A DNA stretch of 64,000 nucleotides, taken from the NCBI RefSeq assembly GCF_002019645.1, contig NZ_KV917374.1, positions 4,484,661-4,548,660 of the forward strand. Reading direction: 5' to 3'. This document shows, in pieces, positions 27,784-35,475 of this stretch. The translations under genes were made by a program, and so were the position numbers. Positions within the stretch are counted from its first letter, which is position 1. Each line of letters starts with the position of its first letter. This DNA comes from Litchfieldia alkalitelluris. Its GTDB lineage: Bacteria; Bacillota; Bacilli; Bacillales; Bacillaceae_L. Under the pieces are notes generated by a model. The model did not search any database. It was given only the letters and a program-made list of their open reading frames with translations, and was not told the DNA's origin.

Positions 27784-27944
27784 GGCTCTTTTCTAAAGGA
27801 TTGCTGCTAATTGACCTTTTATTAGGTAGGATACACTATTTCACTTGATATTATGGTTATCAATTAAGAAGAAAAGATGCCACTCGACCAAGTTCATAGT
27901 GATTATAGAAGACCTTTAATAGCAACAAAGTTTACGAAAACAGC
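27784..27944 (+). mobile_element. MITE-like repeat, copy A (161 bp)
   Basis: Starts GGCTCTTTTCTAAAGGATTG and ends TTTACGAAAACAGC. The termini are imperfect inverted repeats (GGCTCTTTTCT...GATTGTTG versus GGCTGTTTTCGTAAACTTTG). The middle contains ATTTCACTTGAT, TTATGGTTAT, GATGCCACTC and TAGTGATTATAGA, shared with 55950-56105 and 61113-61276. No ORF. Confidence 0.75.
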
Positions 27945-28193
27945 TTTTTATAATTACATTATTATTTTAAGAAGACATTCGAACAGTATGTATGCTTAAT
28001 AGATGGAACCATTTACCAATAAATTAAACGGATAAGATTTAGTAAATCACGCCATAATATTTACTGAACACAGCGCAGCAAGGCAATAAGTTAAATAAAC
28101 AAACAAGATTTCAAACACAACTGCTTTATATCCGAGATTCATTAAAACGGAATTTACATCGAAAAAAACTTTTGAAAAAAAATTAAAAAAAAT

Positions 28194-28222
28194 GAATAAA
28201 AAAAAATAAATTACACATTCTA
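28194..28222 (+). promoter_or_regulatory. Sigma-G promoter of the SASP gene
   Basis: GAATA (28194-28198), a 17-nt spacer and CATTCTA (28216-28222) match the forespore sigma-G consensus gHATR-N17/18-CATWMTA exactly. The predicted transcript would begin near 28229. Confidence 0.8.
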
Positions 28223-28256
28223 ATAAACGTAACACAGAAAACACCGACACAAAACA

Positions 28257-28319
28257 TTGGGTTCGCCAAGTGGCAATGGATTACATCCATAACTGGTGCG
28301 ATACCAGTAAACCCAACCA
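28257..28319 (+). ncRNA. tRNA-like cloverleaf in the sspB leader
   Basis: 63 nt that fold as a complete cloverleaf: 7-bp acceptor-like stem (28257-28263 with 28310-28316), 3-bp D-like arm (GCC/GGC, 28265-28267 with 28272-28274), 5-bp anticodon-like arm (28276-28280 with 28286-28290, 5-nt loop) and 5-bp T-like arm (ACTGG/CCAGT, 28292-28296 with 28304-28308, 7-nt loop TGCGATA). CCA follows the acceptor stem. All 20 pairs are canonical. Too short for a working tRNA (D loop and anticodon loop reduced). Lies between the sigma-G promoter and the SASP RBS, so it is part of that leader. Confidence 0.65.
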
Positions 28320-28347
28320 AAAAACTTTTATGAGGAGCTGAAAGAAC

Positions 28348-28560
28348 ATGGCAAACAACAACAGTGGAAACAGCAACCAATTACTAGTTCAAGGAGCTCA
28401 GCAAGCTATCGATCAAATGAAATATGAGATCGCATCTGAATTCGGTGTAAACTTAGGTGCAGATACTACTTCTCGTGCTAACGGTTCAGTTGGAGGAGAA
28501 ATCACTAAGCGTTTAGTATCAATGGCTCAACAATCAATGAGCGGCTTCAACGGTCAATAA
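28348..28560 (+). CDS. sspB: Alpha/beta-type small acid-soluble spore protein
   Basis: A 70-residue DNA-binding protein that coats and protects spore DNA. Hallmarks: Asn/Gly/Ser-rich start, [23 protein letters not shown] with the germination-protease cleavage region (EIASEF), and the conserved [16 protein letters not shown] near the end. RBS GAGGAG 10 nt upstream; sigma-G promoter and a tRNA-like leader upstream. Monocistronic. The sspB label rests on synteny with the yhe region; alpha/beta SASPs are hard to tell apart by sequence. Confidence 0.92.
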   Translation: MANNNSGNSNQLLVQGAQQAIDQMKYEIASEFGVNLGADTTSRANGSVGGEITKRLVSMAQQSMSGFNGQ

Positions 28561-28582
28561 TAAAAACTTAATATAATGGCTC

Positions 28583-28609
28583 GGGTCCCAAGACAACTTG
28601 GGACCCTTT
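28583..28609 (+). terminator. Intrinsic terminator of the SASP gene
   Basis: GGGTCCCAAG (28583-28592) pairs perfectly with CTTGGGACCC (28597-28606) around a 4-nt loop, followed by TTT. Confidence 0.85.
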
Positions 28610-28715
28610 CCTTGTTTAAAATACTATTTCATTTAATCAGTATCAGACAAACAACTTACCCCATATAGTAAAGTAAGATGAATACAGAATATAGAAGCAG
28701 AAAGGGGTTTTTTGA

Positions 28716-28859
28716 TTGTTTGATGCCATTGACTGGAAGCTGCTCACCTTTGTTTCATATACCCTCTTTCATGAATATATTGTCCACATACGTTTTCCGC
28801 AAATTTATTATCTAGAACAAGCAAAGCAGGCAGAGTTAGATTCAATAAAGCATGATTAG
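28716..28859 (+). CDS. Small hypothetical protein (47 aa, TTG start)
   Basis: Open frame of 47 codons starting with TTG, with AAAGGGG about 8 nt upstream. The product is hydrophobic/aromatic in its first half (DAIDWKLLTFVSYTLFHEY) and charged at the end (AKQAELDSIKHD). No family recognised. Lies between the SASP terminator and the 126-aa gene, on the same strand. Supported by RBS spacing and plausible composition only. Confidence 0.45.
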   Translation: MFDAIDWKLLTFVSYTLFHEYIVHIRFPQIYYLEQAKQAELDSIKHD

Positions 28860-28939
28860 TAATCCCTAAAATTGGCCCTCTACTTAACAGATGTTTTGGA
28901 GATGATAAAAAGGACTCGAAATCTAAGGAGGGTCAGATA

Positions 28940-29320
28940 ATGGAAAATTTTTTTCAGTCACTTTTAGCAAAGACTCGTGAAGTAGTTGGAATAACAACGA
29001 ACGAAATATCTGAAAAAATTAATACACTTATACAACAACCTACCTTCTCCGTTGAAGAACTAGCGGCATTTGTAGCAACACATCCGGATACAAGCTTTAA
29101 GGAAAAGTCTATGTTAGGAATTAAATTGAATTCTTATGAACTGTTAATTGGAGATGTTCATTTCCACCTTGAAACAAAGGGCCATGCTGGGGAATACATC
29201 CTAGAGCTATTGATACGAAACAAAGTAGAAAACTTGTTTCAATATTATTCGTATGAGCATAATCTAAAAACAAATAAACCGCTAAGACTTTCAAATAATA
29301 TTAATGAGTTATTACATTAA
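28940..29320 (+). CDS. Hypothetical soluble protein (126 aa)
   Basis: A 126-residue protein with a strong RBS (AAGGAGGG) and no signal peptide or membrane helix. The first half is helical (FFQSLLAKTREVVGIT...), the second half has a beta-rich stretch (YELLIGDVHFHLETKG). No recognised domain. Follows the 47-codon ORF by 80 nt; ends before a partial MITE end (29375-29400) and a bidirectional terminator. Confidence 0.75.
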   Translation: MENFFQSLLAKTREVVGITTNEISEKINTLIQQPTFSVEELAAFVATHPDTSFKEKSMLGIKLNSYELLIGDVHFHLETKGHAGEYILELLIRNKVENLFQYYSYEHNLKTNKPLRLSNNINELLH

Positions 29321-29374
29321 ACTTTTTCGGAAAAGTTTAACTATCTACCTTTGACTTTTGGTAAAAGGTAATAG

Positions 29375-29400
29375 ATCAACATCTTTTTCAGAAAAGAGCC
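29375..29400 (-). repeat. Left-end fragment of the MITE-like repeat
   Basis: On the minus strand it reads GGCTCTTTTCTGAAAAAGAT, the same as the GGCTC end of the complete copies; the rest is not recognisable here. Confidence 0.45.
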
Positions 29401-29407
29401 GTACATT

Positions 29408-29443
29408 AAAAATAGAGGAGCCTTTGGGCTCCTCTATTTTTTA
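29408..29443. terminator. Bidirectional terminator
   Basis: AAAATAGAGGAGCC pairs with GGCTCCTCTATTTT around a short loop, flanked by A- and T-runs. It separates the convergent 126-aa gene and the CorC-type gene. Confidence 0.92.
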
Positions 29444-30703
29444 ATCTTCTATTACAGGCTCGTTAATCCGAACTCCTATTTTCCTTATTCTTCGACTCTC
29501 TACCTCAAGGATGGTTAATGTCACATTTTCATAATCAAAATGCTCTCCAACCACTGGAATTCTTTCAAGTGATTCTGATACCCAACCACCTAACGTATAA
29601 TAAGTGCTTTCTGGCTCCTCAATGTCAATAAGCTTAACAAACTCATCAAGTGGAAGCTCTGCATTAAATTCATAATTCGAATCATCTATTTTTGTGTATG
29701 TTTTAATTTTTTCATCATGCTCATCCCAAATTTCACCGACAATTTCCTCAAGCATGTCTTCAAGAGTAATCAAACCGGAGGTACCACCAAATTCATCAAT
29801 AACAATGGCCATGTGGGTTTTGTTTTTTTGTAATTCAGGAAGAAGGGTTGAAATTTTCATCGACCTTACAACAAAAATTGGATCTCGTATTAAATCCCTT
29901 ATCACGATTTCATTTTGTTGAACCAGAGAACTTAGAAATTCTCGTTCAGACAAAATTCCAATGATGTTATCAATATTATCTTCATATACAGGTACTCTTG
30001 AATATCGCTCTTCTAAGAACATATCTCTAATTTCCTCAATGGGTTGAGATACTTCTACTGCCACCATGTCTATTCTTGGAGTTAGTATTTCACCAACTAA
30101 TATATCATTAAAGTCCAATGAACGATGGACTAATTCTTTTTCTTGGTTGTCGATGACACCTTCTTCTTCACTTAAGTCAATCATTACCTTGAGCTCTTCC
30201 TCGGTTACTGAAGGTGAAGCATCTTTGCTTTTAATGAGCTTTGAGGCTGCTGTTTTTAGCAAAACAAACAAATATGTGACAGGCGTTAAAATTTTCATTA
30301 AGAAAAATAAAATTCCTGAAATCTGTAGAGTAAATGTCTCTGCATTTTCTTTAGCAAATGATTTTGGTAAAACCTCACCAAAGATTAATATTAAAATTGT
30401 CATCACCACAGTACTTATAATAAGACCAGTATTTCCACCGAAGAGCTCTGTAGCGACCTGTGCTGAAATAGAGGCTGCTGCAATGTTAACAATATTATTA
30501 CCAACCAGTATGGTTGAAAGTGCTTTATCAAAGTTTTCAGTGATATATAACGCTTTTTTACTACCGCGTCGATTTTCATCACTGTAATTTTTAAGTCTAA
30601 TACGGTTTACACTTGAAAAAGCTGTTTCTGTTGCTGAAAAAAAAGCGGATAAAAAAATTAAAAAAACTAACAAAGAAATCGTACTCAGCGGCAAATCGCC
30701 CAA
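29441..30703 (-). CDS. CorC/HlyC-family membrane protein (DUF21 + CBS + transporter-associated domain)
   Basis: A 420-residue protein of the CNNM/CorC group linked to magnesium or cobalt efflux. Order: DUF21 membrane domain with three to four helices (residues about 5-170, FFSATETAFSSVNRIRLK), a paired CBS domain (about 205-325, with LTPRIDMV and YSRVPVYED) and the C-terminal CorC domain (about 340-415). Homologues in B. subtilis include YhdP, YhdT and YugS; which one this represents is unclear. TTG start at 30703 with AGGAG 11 nt upstream. Confidence 0.88.
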   Translation of the reverse strand: MGDLPLSTISLLVFLIFLSAFFSATETAFSSVNRIRLKNYSDENRRGSKKALYITENFDKALSTILVGNNIVNIAAASISAQVATELFGGNTGLIISTVVMTILILIFGEVLPKSFAKENAETFTLQISGILFFLMKILTPVTYLFVLLKTAASKLIKSKDASPSVTEEELKVMIDLSEEEGVIDNQEKELVHRSLDFNDILVGEILTPRIDMVAVEVSQPIEEIRDMFLEERYSRVPVYEDNIDNIIGILSEREFLSSLVQQNEIVIRDLIRDPIFVVRSMKISTLLPELQKNKTHMAIVIDEFGGTSGLITLEDMLEEIVGEIWDEHDEKIKTYTKIDDSNYEFNAELPLDEFVKLIDIEEPESTYYTLGGWVSESLERIPVVGEHFDYENVTLTILEVESRRIRKIGVRINEPVIED

Positions 30704-30973
30704 GAATGTTCACACTCCTAAAATTTCTACTACCCATTATTTTATTATACTTTATCATAAACATACTTTTTTCTTTCTTTTAATTTGAGAAAAATATGCT
30801 AAACTTAATCATATCAGAAAGTAATCTAAATTAAAATAAATATAATTTCCAATTCTAACGCAGATACAACTTTTATTTCTCAAAAAGGAAAGTCCCATAC
30901 TTCCCTGATCAAAAGATTATATATCCCTTGATCTAAGGACTTCTAGCATGGCACTTTAAGCATTTACATCCCA

Positions 30974-31057
30974 TCAAGATTCAAATAAATTATACCCTAT
31001 GAAAAGTGTTAAGATGATGACCGAAGCGATATTTAATGTGACAGAAAGCTCCTCCAT
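30974..31057 (-). CDS. Very small single-span membrane protein downstream of yheH
   Basis: A 27-codon ORF, MEELSVTLNIASVIILTLFI followed by GYNLFES, with an excellent RBS (AGGAGGAG 4 nt before the ATG). It encodes one hydrophobic helix with an acidic start. Lies 99 nt after the yheH stop on the same strand and could be the last gene of the exporter operon, perhaps a small regulatory subunit (inference). Confidence 0.55.
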   Translation of the reverse strand: MEELSVTLNIASVIILTLFIGYNLFES

Positions 31058-31156
31058 GTCTCTCCTCCTAAAAAGATTCTTATTCATAAGGTAGCATACA
31101 TTTAAGATATCAATTAGCTTAAATAAGGATAATTTGTTTCGATATTTTGAACGTTT

Positions 31157-33172
31157 TTAGGCAATATCAGATGCTTTTCCTTGCTGTAATTCATACATTT
31201 GATAATACTTCCCTTTTTTGTTCATTAATTCATAATGACTTCCTTTTTCAACGATTTCTCCACGATCCAGCACAAGAATCTGATCTGCATTTTTAATCGT
31301 AGATAATCGATGGGCAATAATAAAGGTAGTTCTCCCTTTTTTCAAAATCTCAAGTGCATTTTGAATAATTGCTTCTGTCTCAGTATCTATGCTTGCTGTT
31401 GCTTCATCTAGAATTAAAATAGCTGGATCAAAGGCTAATGCACGTGCAAATGAGATTAGCTGGCGCTGTCCGGAAGAAAGAGTACTTCCTTTTTCAATGA
31501 CAGGTTCATCATATCCTTTTGAAAGGTTTTTCAGTAACTGATCTGCTCCTATATCATTCAAAGCCTTGTCGACCTTTTCACGACTAATAGCTGGATCATC
31601 AAGACTTACATTACTTGCAATCGTACCAGTAAATAAATATGGATCTTGAAGAACAATTCCCATATGCTTTCTCAATACTTGTTTAGGTATATCGTTAATA
31701 TTCATTCCGTCTATAGTGATTTTACCTTCCTTAATGTCATAGAAACGGAACAACAAATTCATAATTGAGCTTTTCCCGGAGCCTGTATGGCCGACCAAGG
31801 CAATGGTTTCTCCTTGCTTTGCTTCAAAGTGAATGTCCTTTAAAACATACTCATTTTCCTTATAGCCAAAATTCACATGCTCAAAATTAACATGACCTTT
31901 GTAGCGTGGAATTTCTTCTGTACTAACATCCACTCCATCTAAATCTAGTAACTCAAACACACGCTCTGACGCAACTAATGACTGTTCTAAAATAGCCAAC
32001 TGATTAACCATTCCCGTTATAGGTTGGAATAATCGATTTAAGTAATCAACGAAAGCATATAAAACACCTAAAGAAATCACACTGTCTAATCCCAGTGAGC
32101 CCGCACCGAAATACCAAATCAGTGCTACGAATGAGATATTCCTCAACACCCCTACTAAGTTATGAGAGGTTAGGGCATTTAATTTCAATAATTTATTCTG
32201 ATAGGTGAAGTGCTCATCATTAAGTGCTTCAAATTCATTCTTTGCAACTTCTTGTCGGCGAAATGCTTGAATAATTGACATACCTTGTATAGATTCATTA
32301 ATCGTTCCATTTATATCACTTAAACGAGAACGTATCATATGGTTGTACTTTGACGCGAATTTACGATACACCTTAATCCATATAACGAGGATAGGTACTA
32401 TTACCATACAAATAAGCGCTAATGTCGGTTCTAACAAGAACAAGGCTATAAAGATTCCGGTAATATATATGATACTTGTAAAGAAATTGGCTAAGACAGT
32501 CACATATAAATCACGGATCGCTTCGGTATCATTCGTTACCCTTGACACTATCTTCCCAGCAGGTAGATGATCGAAATAATTGATAGGTAAACGTTGAATT
32601 TGCCCAAATACATCTTCACGCATTTTTTGAATGATTCGGTTGGCTGAAGTCTGTAAAAAGTATCTTTGACCGAATGTGAAGATTGAAGCAACTACTAATA
32701 AAACAAAATAAATAATAATTAGATTTATTAATTTTGGAATTTCTGGCTTGTAAAAGTTAAATAGTTCTGTAGATGATAGTTTTTCGGCATTGTAGGTCTC
32801 ACTCTTACCATTTCTTGAAATCGTTAATAGCTCTCCTTGGATTGATCTTTCACCATCAAAGGAAATTTCATTGTTGACAAAATAATAAGATCTACTTACC
32901 TGTAACACTCGAACTTCTTGACCTTTTTCTTCGTTTTCACCAAAATGGTCTGATCTCTTATACCATTTTCCGTTGTATAAGACAGCATCGGTTCCTTCGT
33001 TAGACTCAAACCAAGGGTTCTCTATTCCTAAAATATGCTCATCAATCATCTTTTTGGCGATAAAAGGGCCCGTTAATTCAGCTGCAACTGCAATAGATAA
33101 CATTACTAAAGCAAAAATAATCGTTTTCTTAAAAATTAGGGCATATCTGAAGAGTCGTTTTCCAGGTTTCAT
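31157..33172 (-). CDS. yheH: YheH (BmrD-type) heterodimeric multidrug ABC exporter subunit
   Basis: A 671-residue half-transporter: six transmembrane helices with a characteristic large extracytoplasmic insertion between the first two (about residues 45-140), then a nucleotide-binding domain with Walker A GHTGSGKSS, signature LSSGQRQL, Walker B ILILDEATASID and H-loop AHRLS. The Glu after Walker B is intact, so this is the catalytically competent site. It overlaps yheI by 4 nt. In B. subtilis YheI/YheH (BmrC/BmrD) form a drug exporter induced by translation-blocking antibiotics. Confidence 0.93.
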   Translation of the reverse strand: MKPGKRLFRYALIFKKTIIFALVMLSIAVAAELTGPFIAKKMIDEHILGIENPWFESNEGTDAVLYNGKWYKRSDHFGENEEKGQEVRVLQVSRSYYFVNNEISFDGERSIQGELLTISRNGKSETYNAEKLSSTELFNFYKPEIPKLINLIIIYFVLLVVASIFTFGQRYFLQTSANRIIQKMREDVFGQIQRLPINYFDHLPAGKIVSRVTNDTEAIRDLYVTVLANFFTSIIYITGIFIALFLLEPTLALICMVIVPILVIWIKVYRKFASKYNHMIRSRLSDINGTINESIQGMSIIQAFRRQEVAKNEFEALNDEHFTYQNKLLKLNALTSHNLVGVLRNISFVALIWYFGAGSLGLDSVISLGVLYAFVDYLNRLFQPITGMVNQLAILEQSLVASERVFELLDLDGVDVSTEEIPRYKGHVNFEHVNFGYKENEYVLKDIHFEAKQGETIALVGHTGSGKSSIMNLLFRFYDIKEGKITIDGMNINDIPKQVLRKHMGIVLQDPYLFTGTIASNVSLDDPAISREKVDKALNDIGADQLLKNLSKGYDEPVIEKGSTLSSGQRQLISFARALAFDPAILILDEATASIDTETEAIIQNALEILKKGRTTFIIAHRLSTIKNADQILVLDRGEIVEKGSHYELMNKKGKYYQMYELQQGKASDIA

Positions 33173-34926
33173 GCAGACACCCCACTTTCTTGCTTTTCCT
33201 TCACTTGTTGGCGGTCATATTGTTCCTTATACCAACCATTCAAAGCTAAGAGTTGTTCATGTGTTCCTTCTTCTATAACCTTTCCATCATCTAATACCAA
33301 AATCAAATCAGCATGTTCTACTGCTGAAAGTCGATGAGTTGTGATAATGGTCGTTTTTCCAGCTCGTTCAGTACGAATATTCTCAATGATGGCAGCTTCT
33401 GTCTTCGCATCTACAGCTGAAAGAGAGTCATCTAAAATTAAAATTTCCGGATTAACGGCTAGTGCTCTGGCGATTGAGATACGCTGTTTCTGACCACCAG
33501 ATAATGAAACACCTTTTTCCCCAATAAGCGTGTTCAATCCATCTGATAACATCGTGATATCTTTTGTAAAAGCAGCTAGCTTTATCGCTTTTTCAAGATC
33601 CTGTTCAGTTGCATCTTTGACACCAAACAAGATATTTTCTCTAACCGATCTAGAAAATAAAACATGATCCTGTGGGACATAACCGACCCATCCTTGTATT
33701 TCTTCAATCCTAATCTTCCCAATTGGAACATTAGAAATCGAGATCTGCCCACTACCCAATGGGTATTCTCTGAGCAGTTGTTTCACCAGGGTTGTTTTAC
33801 CACTACCGGTTTTCCCAACCACACCAAGTGTTTGCCCCTTACTAATTTTAAAAGAAACATCTCTTAGGTTTGTCACAGTCGAAGTCGGGTACTGAAAGGT
33901 AACATGTGAAAACGAGAGTTCACCCGGAGTATCAACTGGAATAATTTCATCGTGATTGGTCACATCAGGCTTATAAGAAAGAGTCTCATTCACTCGATCA
34001 AGTGATGCATTTCCACGTTGCATGATATTAATCAACTCACCAATCGCAAACATTGGCCATATCATCATCCCTAAATATACATTGAATGATACAAGTTCTC
34101 CGAGTGTGATTGTATTATGAAAAACAAGATAGGCTCCATAACCAAGTCCAATTAAATAACTTATACCTACCAGTAACTTCATTGTGGGCTCAAATAATGC
34201 ATCTATTTTTGCAACTAATACATTCTTTTCATACACGTCTTCAGTTAGTCGGTGAAAACGTGCTTGATCGGCCTTTTCTTGAACATACGCTCGGACTACT
34301 CGGACTCCGGCAATTGACTCTAACACTTGATCATTCATATCCCCAAAGGCATCTTGAGCCTTCATGAAGCGTTGGTGGATTTTTTTACCATATATCTGCA
34401 TAACAATGGCCATGATGGGAAGTGGAATTAACGCTGCAAAAGTAAGTTTCCAACTTATCAAAAATCCCATTGTAAATAAAATAGTAATCATAAAGATACT
34501 TGAATCAATAAGGGTCAAAATCCCAAATCCTGCTGTTTGCGAGATTGCCTTTAAATCATTCGTCGCACGAGCCATTAAGTCTCCAGTTCGATTTTTTTCA
34601 TAAAATGGTGGTGTCATTTTTAATAAGTGCTTCATGAATCTACCACGTAGAATTCGTTCTACTAAAAACGCACCGCCAAATAGTTTATACATCCATGTAT
34701 AGGTAATCCCATAAATAACAATTGTTAATCCAGTTAAAAACAAAAGATAGTGTAGAATTTTCTCTTTTGTTAAGCTTCCTGCTCGAATTTCATCAATCGC
34801 CACACCAATTAATTTAGGTGGGATAATCTCAAGAATCCCTACAAAAATTAATAACCCAACTGCAACTGTATATCTTTTCCAATATCGTTTAAAGAACCAG
34901 GCTAATTTTACTAATACTGATAACAT
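33169..34926 (-). CDS. yheI: YheI (BmrC-type) heterodimeric multidrug ABC exporter subunit
   Basis: A 585-residue half-transporter, same length as B. subtilis YheI. Six transmembrane helices (about 1-320), then a nucleotide-binding domain with Walker A GKTGSGKTT, signature LSGGQKQR, H-loop THRLS, and Walker B ILILDDSLSAVD in which Asp replaces the catalytic Glu; such degenerate sites are typical of the BmrC partner in asymmetric exporters. ATG at 34926 with GGGGAG 9 nt upstream. Preceded by an attenuator leader at 34957-35373. Confidence 0.93.
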   Translation of the reverse strand: MLSVLVKLAWFFKRYWKRYTVAVGLLIFVGILEIIPPKLIGVAIDEIRAGSLTKEKILHYLLFLTGLTIVIYGITYTWMYKLFGGAFLVERILRGRFMKHLLKMTPPFYEKNRTGDLMARATNDLKAISQTAGFGILTLIDSSIFMITILFTMGFLISWKLTFAALIPLPIMAIVMQIYGKKIHQRFMKAQDAFGDMNDQVLESIAGVRVVRAYVQEKADQARFHRLTEDVYEKNVLVAKIDALFEPTMKLLVGISYLIGLGYGAYLVFHNTITLGELVSFNVYLGMMIWPMFAIGELINIMQRGNASLDRVNETLSYKPDVTNHDEIIPVDTPGELSFSHVTFQYPTSTVTNLRDVSFKISKGQTLGVVGKTGSGKTTLVKQLLREYPLGSGQISISNVPIGKIRIEEIQGWVGYVPQDHVLFSRSVRENILFGVKDATEQDLEKAIKLAAFTKDITMLSDGLNTLIGEKGVSLSGGQKQRISIARALAVNPEILILDDSLSAVDAKTEAAIIENIRTERAGKTTIITTHRLSAVEHADLILVLDDGKVIEEGTHEQLLALNGWYKEQYDRQQVKEKQESGVSA

Positions 34927-34956
34927 TGTTGTAATCTCCCCTCATTGTCCCTATCA

Positions 34957-35013
34957 CTAGCCACCCTCAAGATCTCCTGCATACATCATTCCAATTGCTA
35001 CAACTACATTCAT
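34957..35013 (-). CDS. 18-codon upstream ORF before yheI
   Basis: ATG at 35013 with a perfect AAGGAGG 8 nt upstream; product MNVVVAIGMMYAGDLEGG. Ends 30 nt before the yheI ATG and lies after both leader terminators. Its RBS is better than that of yheI, so it may couple translation into yheI or act as a second sensor of ribosome state. Confidence 0.5.
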   Translation of the reverse strand: MNVVVAIGMMYAGDLEGG

Positions 35014-35070
35014 TTAAAGTTCCTCCTTAAATAGATTTATATTGTTAACTTCCAAATGGAAAATTCAACC

Positions 35071-35105
35071 AACAAAAAGAAGCATAACGCTTTGTTGCGA
35101 TATGC
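35071..35105 (-). terminator. Leader terminator T2 upstream of yheI
   Basis: Minus strand: GCATA-T-CGC, loop AACAAA, GCG-T-TATGC (35105-35082), followed by TTCTTTTTGTT. Second of two hairpins between the 23-codon leader ORF and yheI. Confidence 0.65.
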
Positions 35106-35149
35106 CTGAAATTGAGACAAATGAGTCTAAAGCTCACTTTATCGTCCAT

Positions 35150-35194
35150 TAATAAAAGCACACATCACGACTTAGAAACTCGTGACCTGTGCTT
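35150..35194 (-). terminator. Leader terminator T1 (attenuator) upstream of yheI
   Basis: Minus strand: AAGCACA (35194-35188) and TCACGA (35185-35180) pair with TCGTGA (35170-35165) and TGTGCTT (35162-35156), followed by a TTTTATT stretch. Its 5' arm GGTCACGA (35187-35180) is fully complementary to TCGTGACC inside the leader ORF (35256-35249), giving a mutually exclusive antiterminator. Confidence 0.75.
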
Positions 35195-35227
35195 ATTTTA
35201 TATAAAGATAAAAGAAATTGAACATTT

Positions 35228-35299
35228 TTATCCTATTATAAAAAGAAGGGTCACGAAATTGTTATTAACTTGATTGCAAACATCATGTGAAATTTTCAT
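35228..35299 (-). CDS. Leader peptide of the yheI-yheH attenuator (BmrB-like role)
   Basis: A 23-codon ORF (MKISHDVCNQVNNNFVTLLF...) with a strong RBS AAAGGAGGG before ATG 35299. The codons for residues 15-17 (FVT) contain TCGTGACC, the antiterminator strand. Ribosomes finishing the peptide would cover it and allow T1 to form; ribosomes stalled near the start would leave it free to block T1. In B. subtilis the BmrB leader peptide controls bmrCD by ribosome-mediated attenuation; this ORF is shorter than BmrB and homology of the peptide itself is not claimed. Confidence 0.7.
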   Translation of the reverse strand: MKISHDVCNQVNNNFVTLLFIIG

Positions 35300-35345
35300 T
35301 TCGAATCCCTCCTTTTCCAATTTATAGTATTTATTCCTTTGTTAG

Positions 35346-35373
35346 CTTATCACCGTATTCATAATTTTGTCAA
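35346..35373 (-). promoter_or_regulatory. Sigma-A promoter of the yheI leader
   Basis: TTGACA (35373-35368), a 16-nt spacer and GATAAG (35351-35346). The -35 is perfect and the -10 matches 4 of 6. Places the transcript start near 35339, 40 nt before the leader ORF. Confidence 0.65.
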
Positions 35374-35475
35374 TTACTACTTTTTCGACAAATTTGACTA
35401 ATTATAGTAAATAGAGAGTTTGATTGCTCCTACTATCTGGAAAGGTGCAAAAGTTATCCGAAAAGTCATGGTAAG

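Noticed and set aside
28047-28380. Two minus-strand ORFs of about 65 codons across the SASP promoter and leader
   Set aside because: Low-complexity Phe-rich translations from AT-rich DNA that run through the sigma-G promoter and cloverleaf; no RBS.
35047-35151. 34-codon minus-strand ORF between T1 and T2 of the yheI leader
   Set aside because: Open frame but no RBS; it crosses T2, and its start lies in the T-run of T1.
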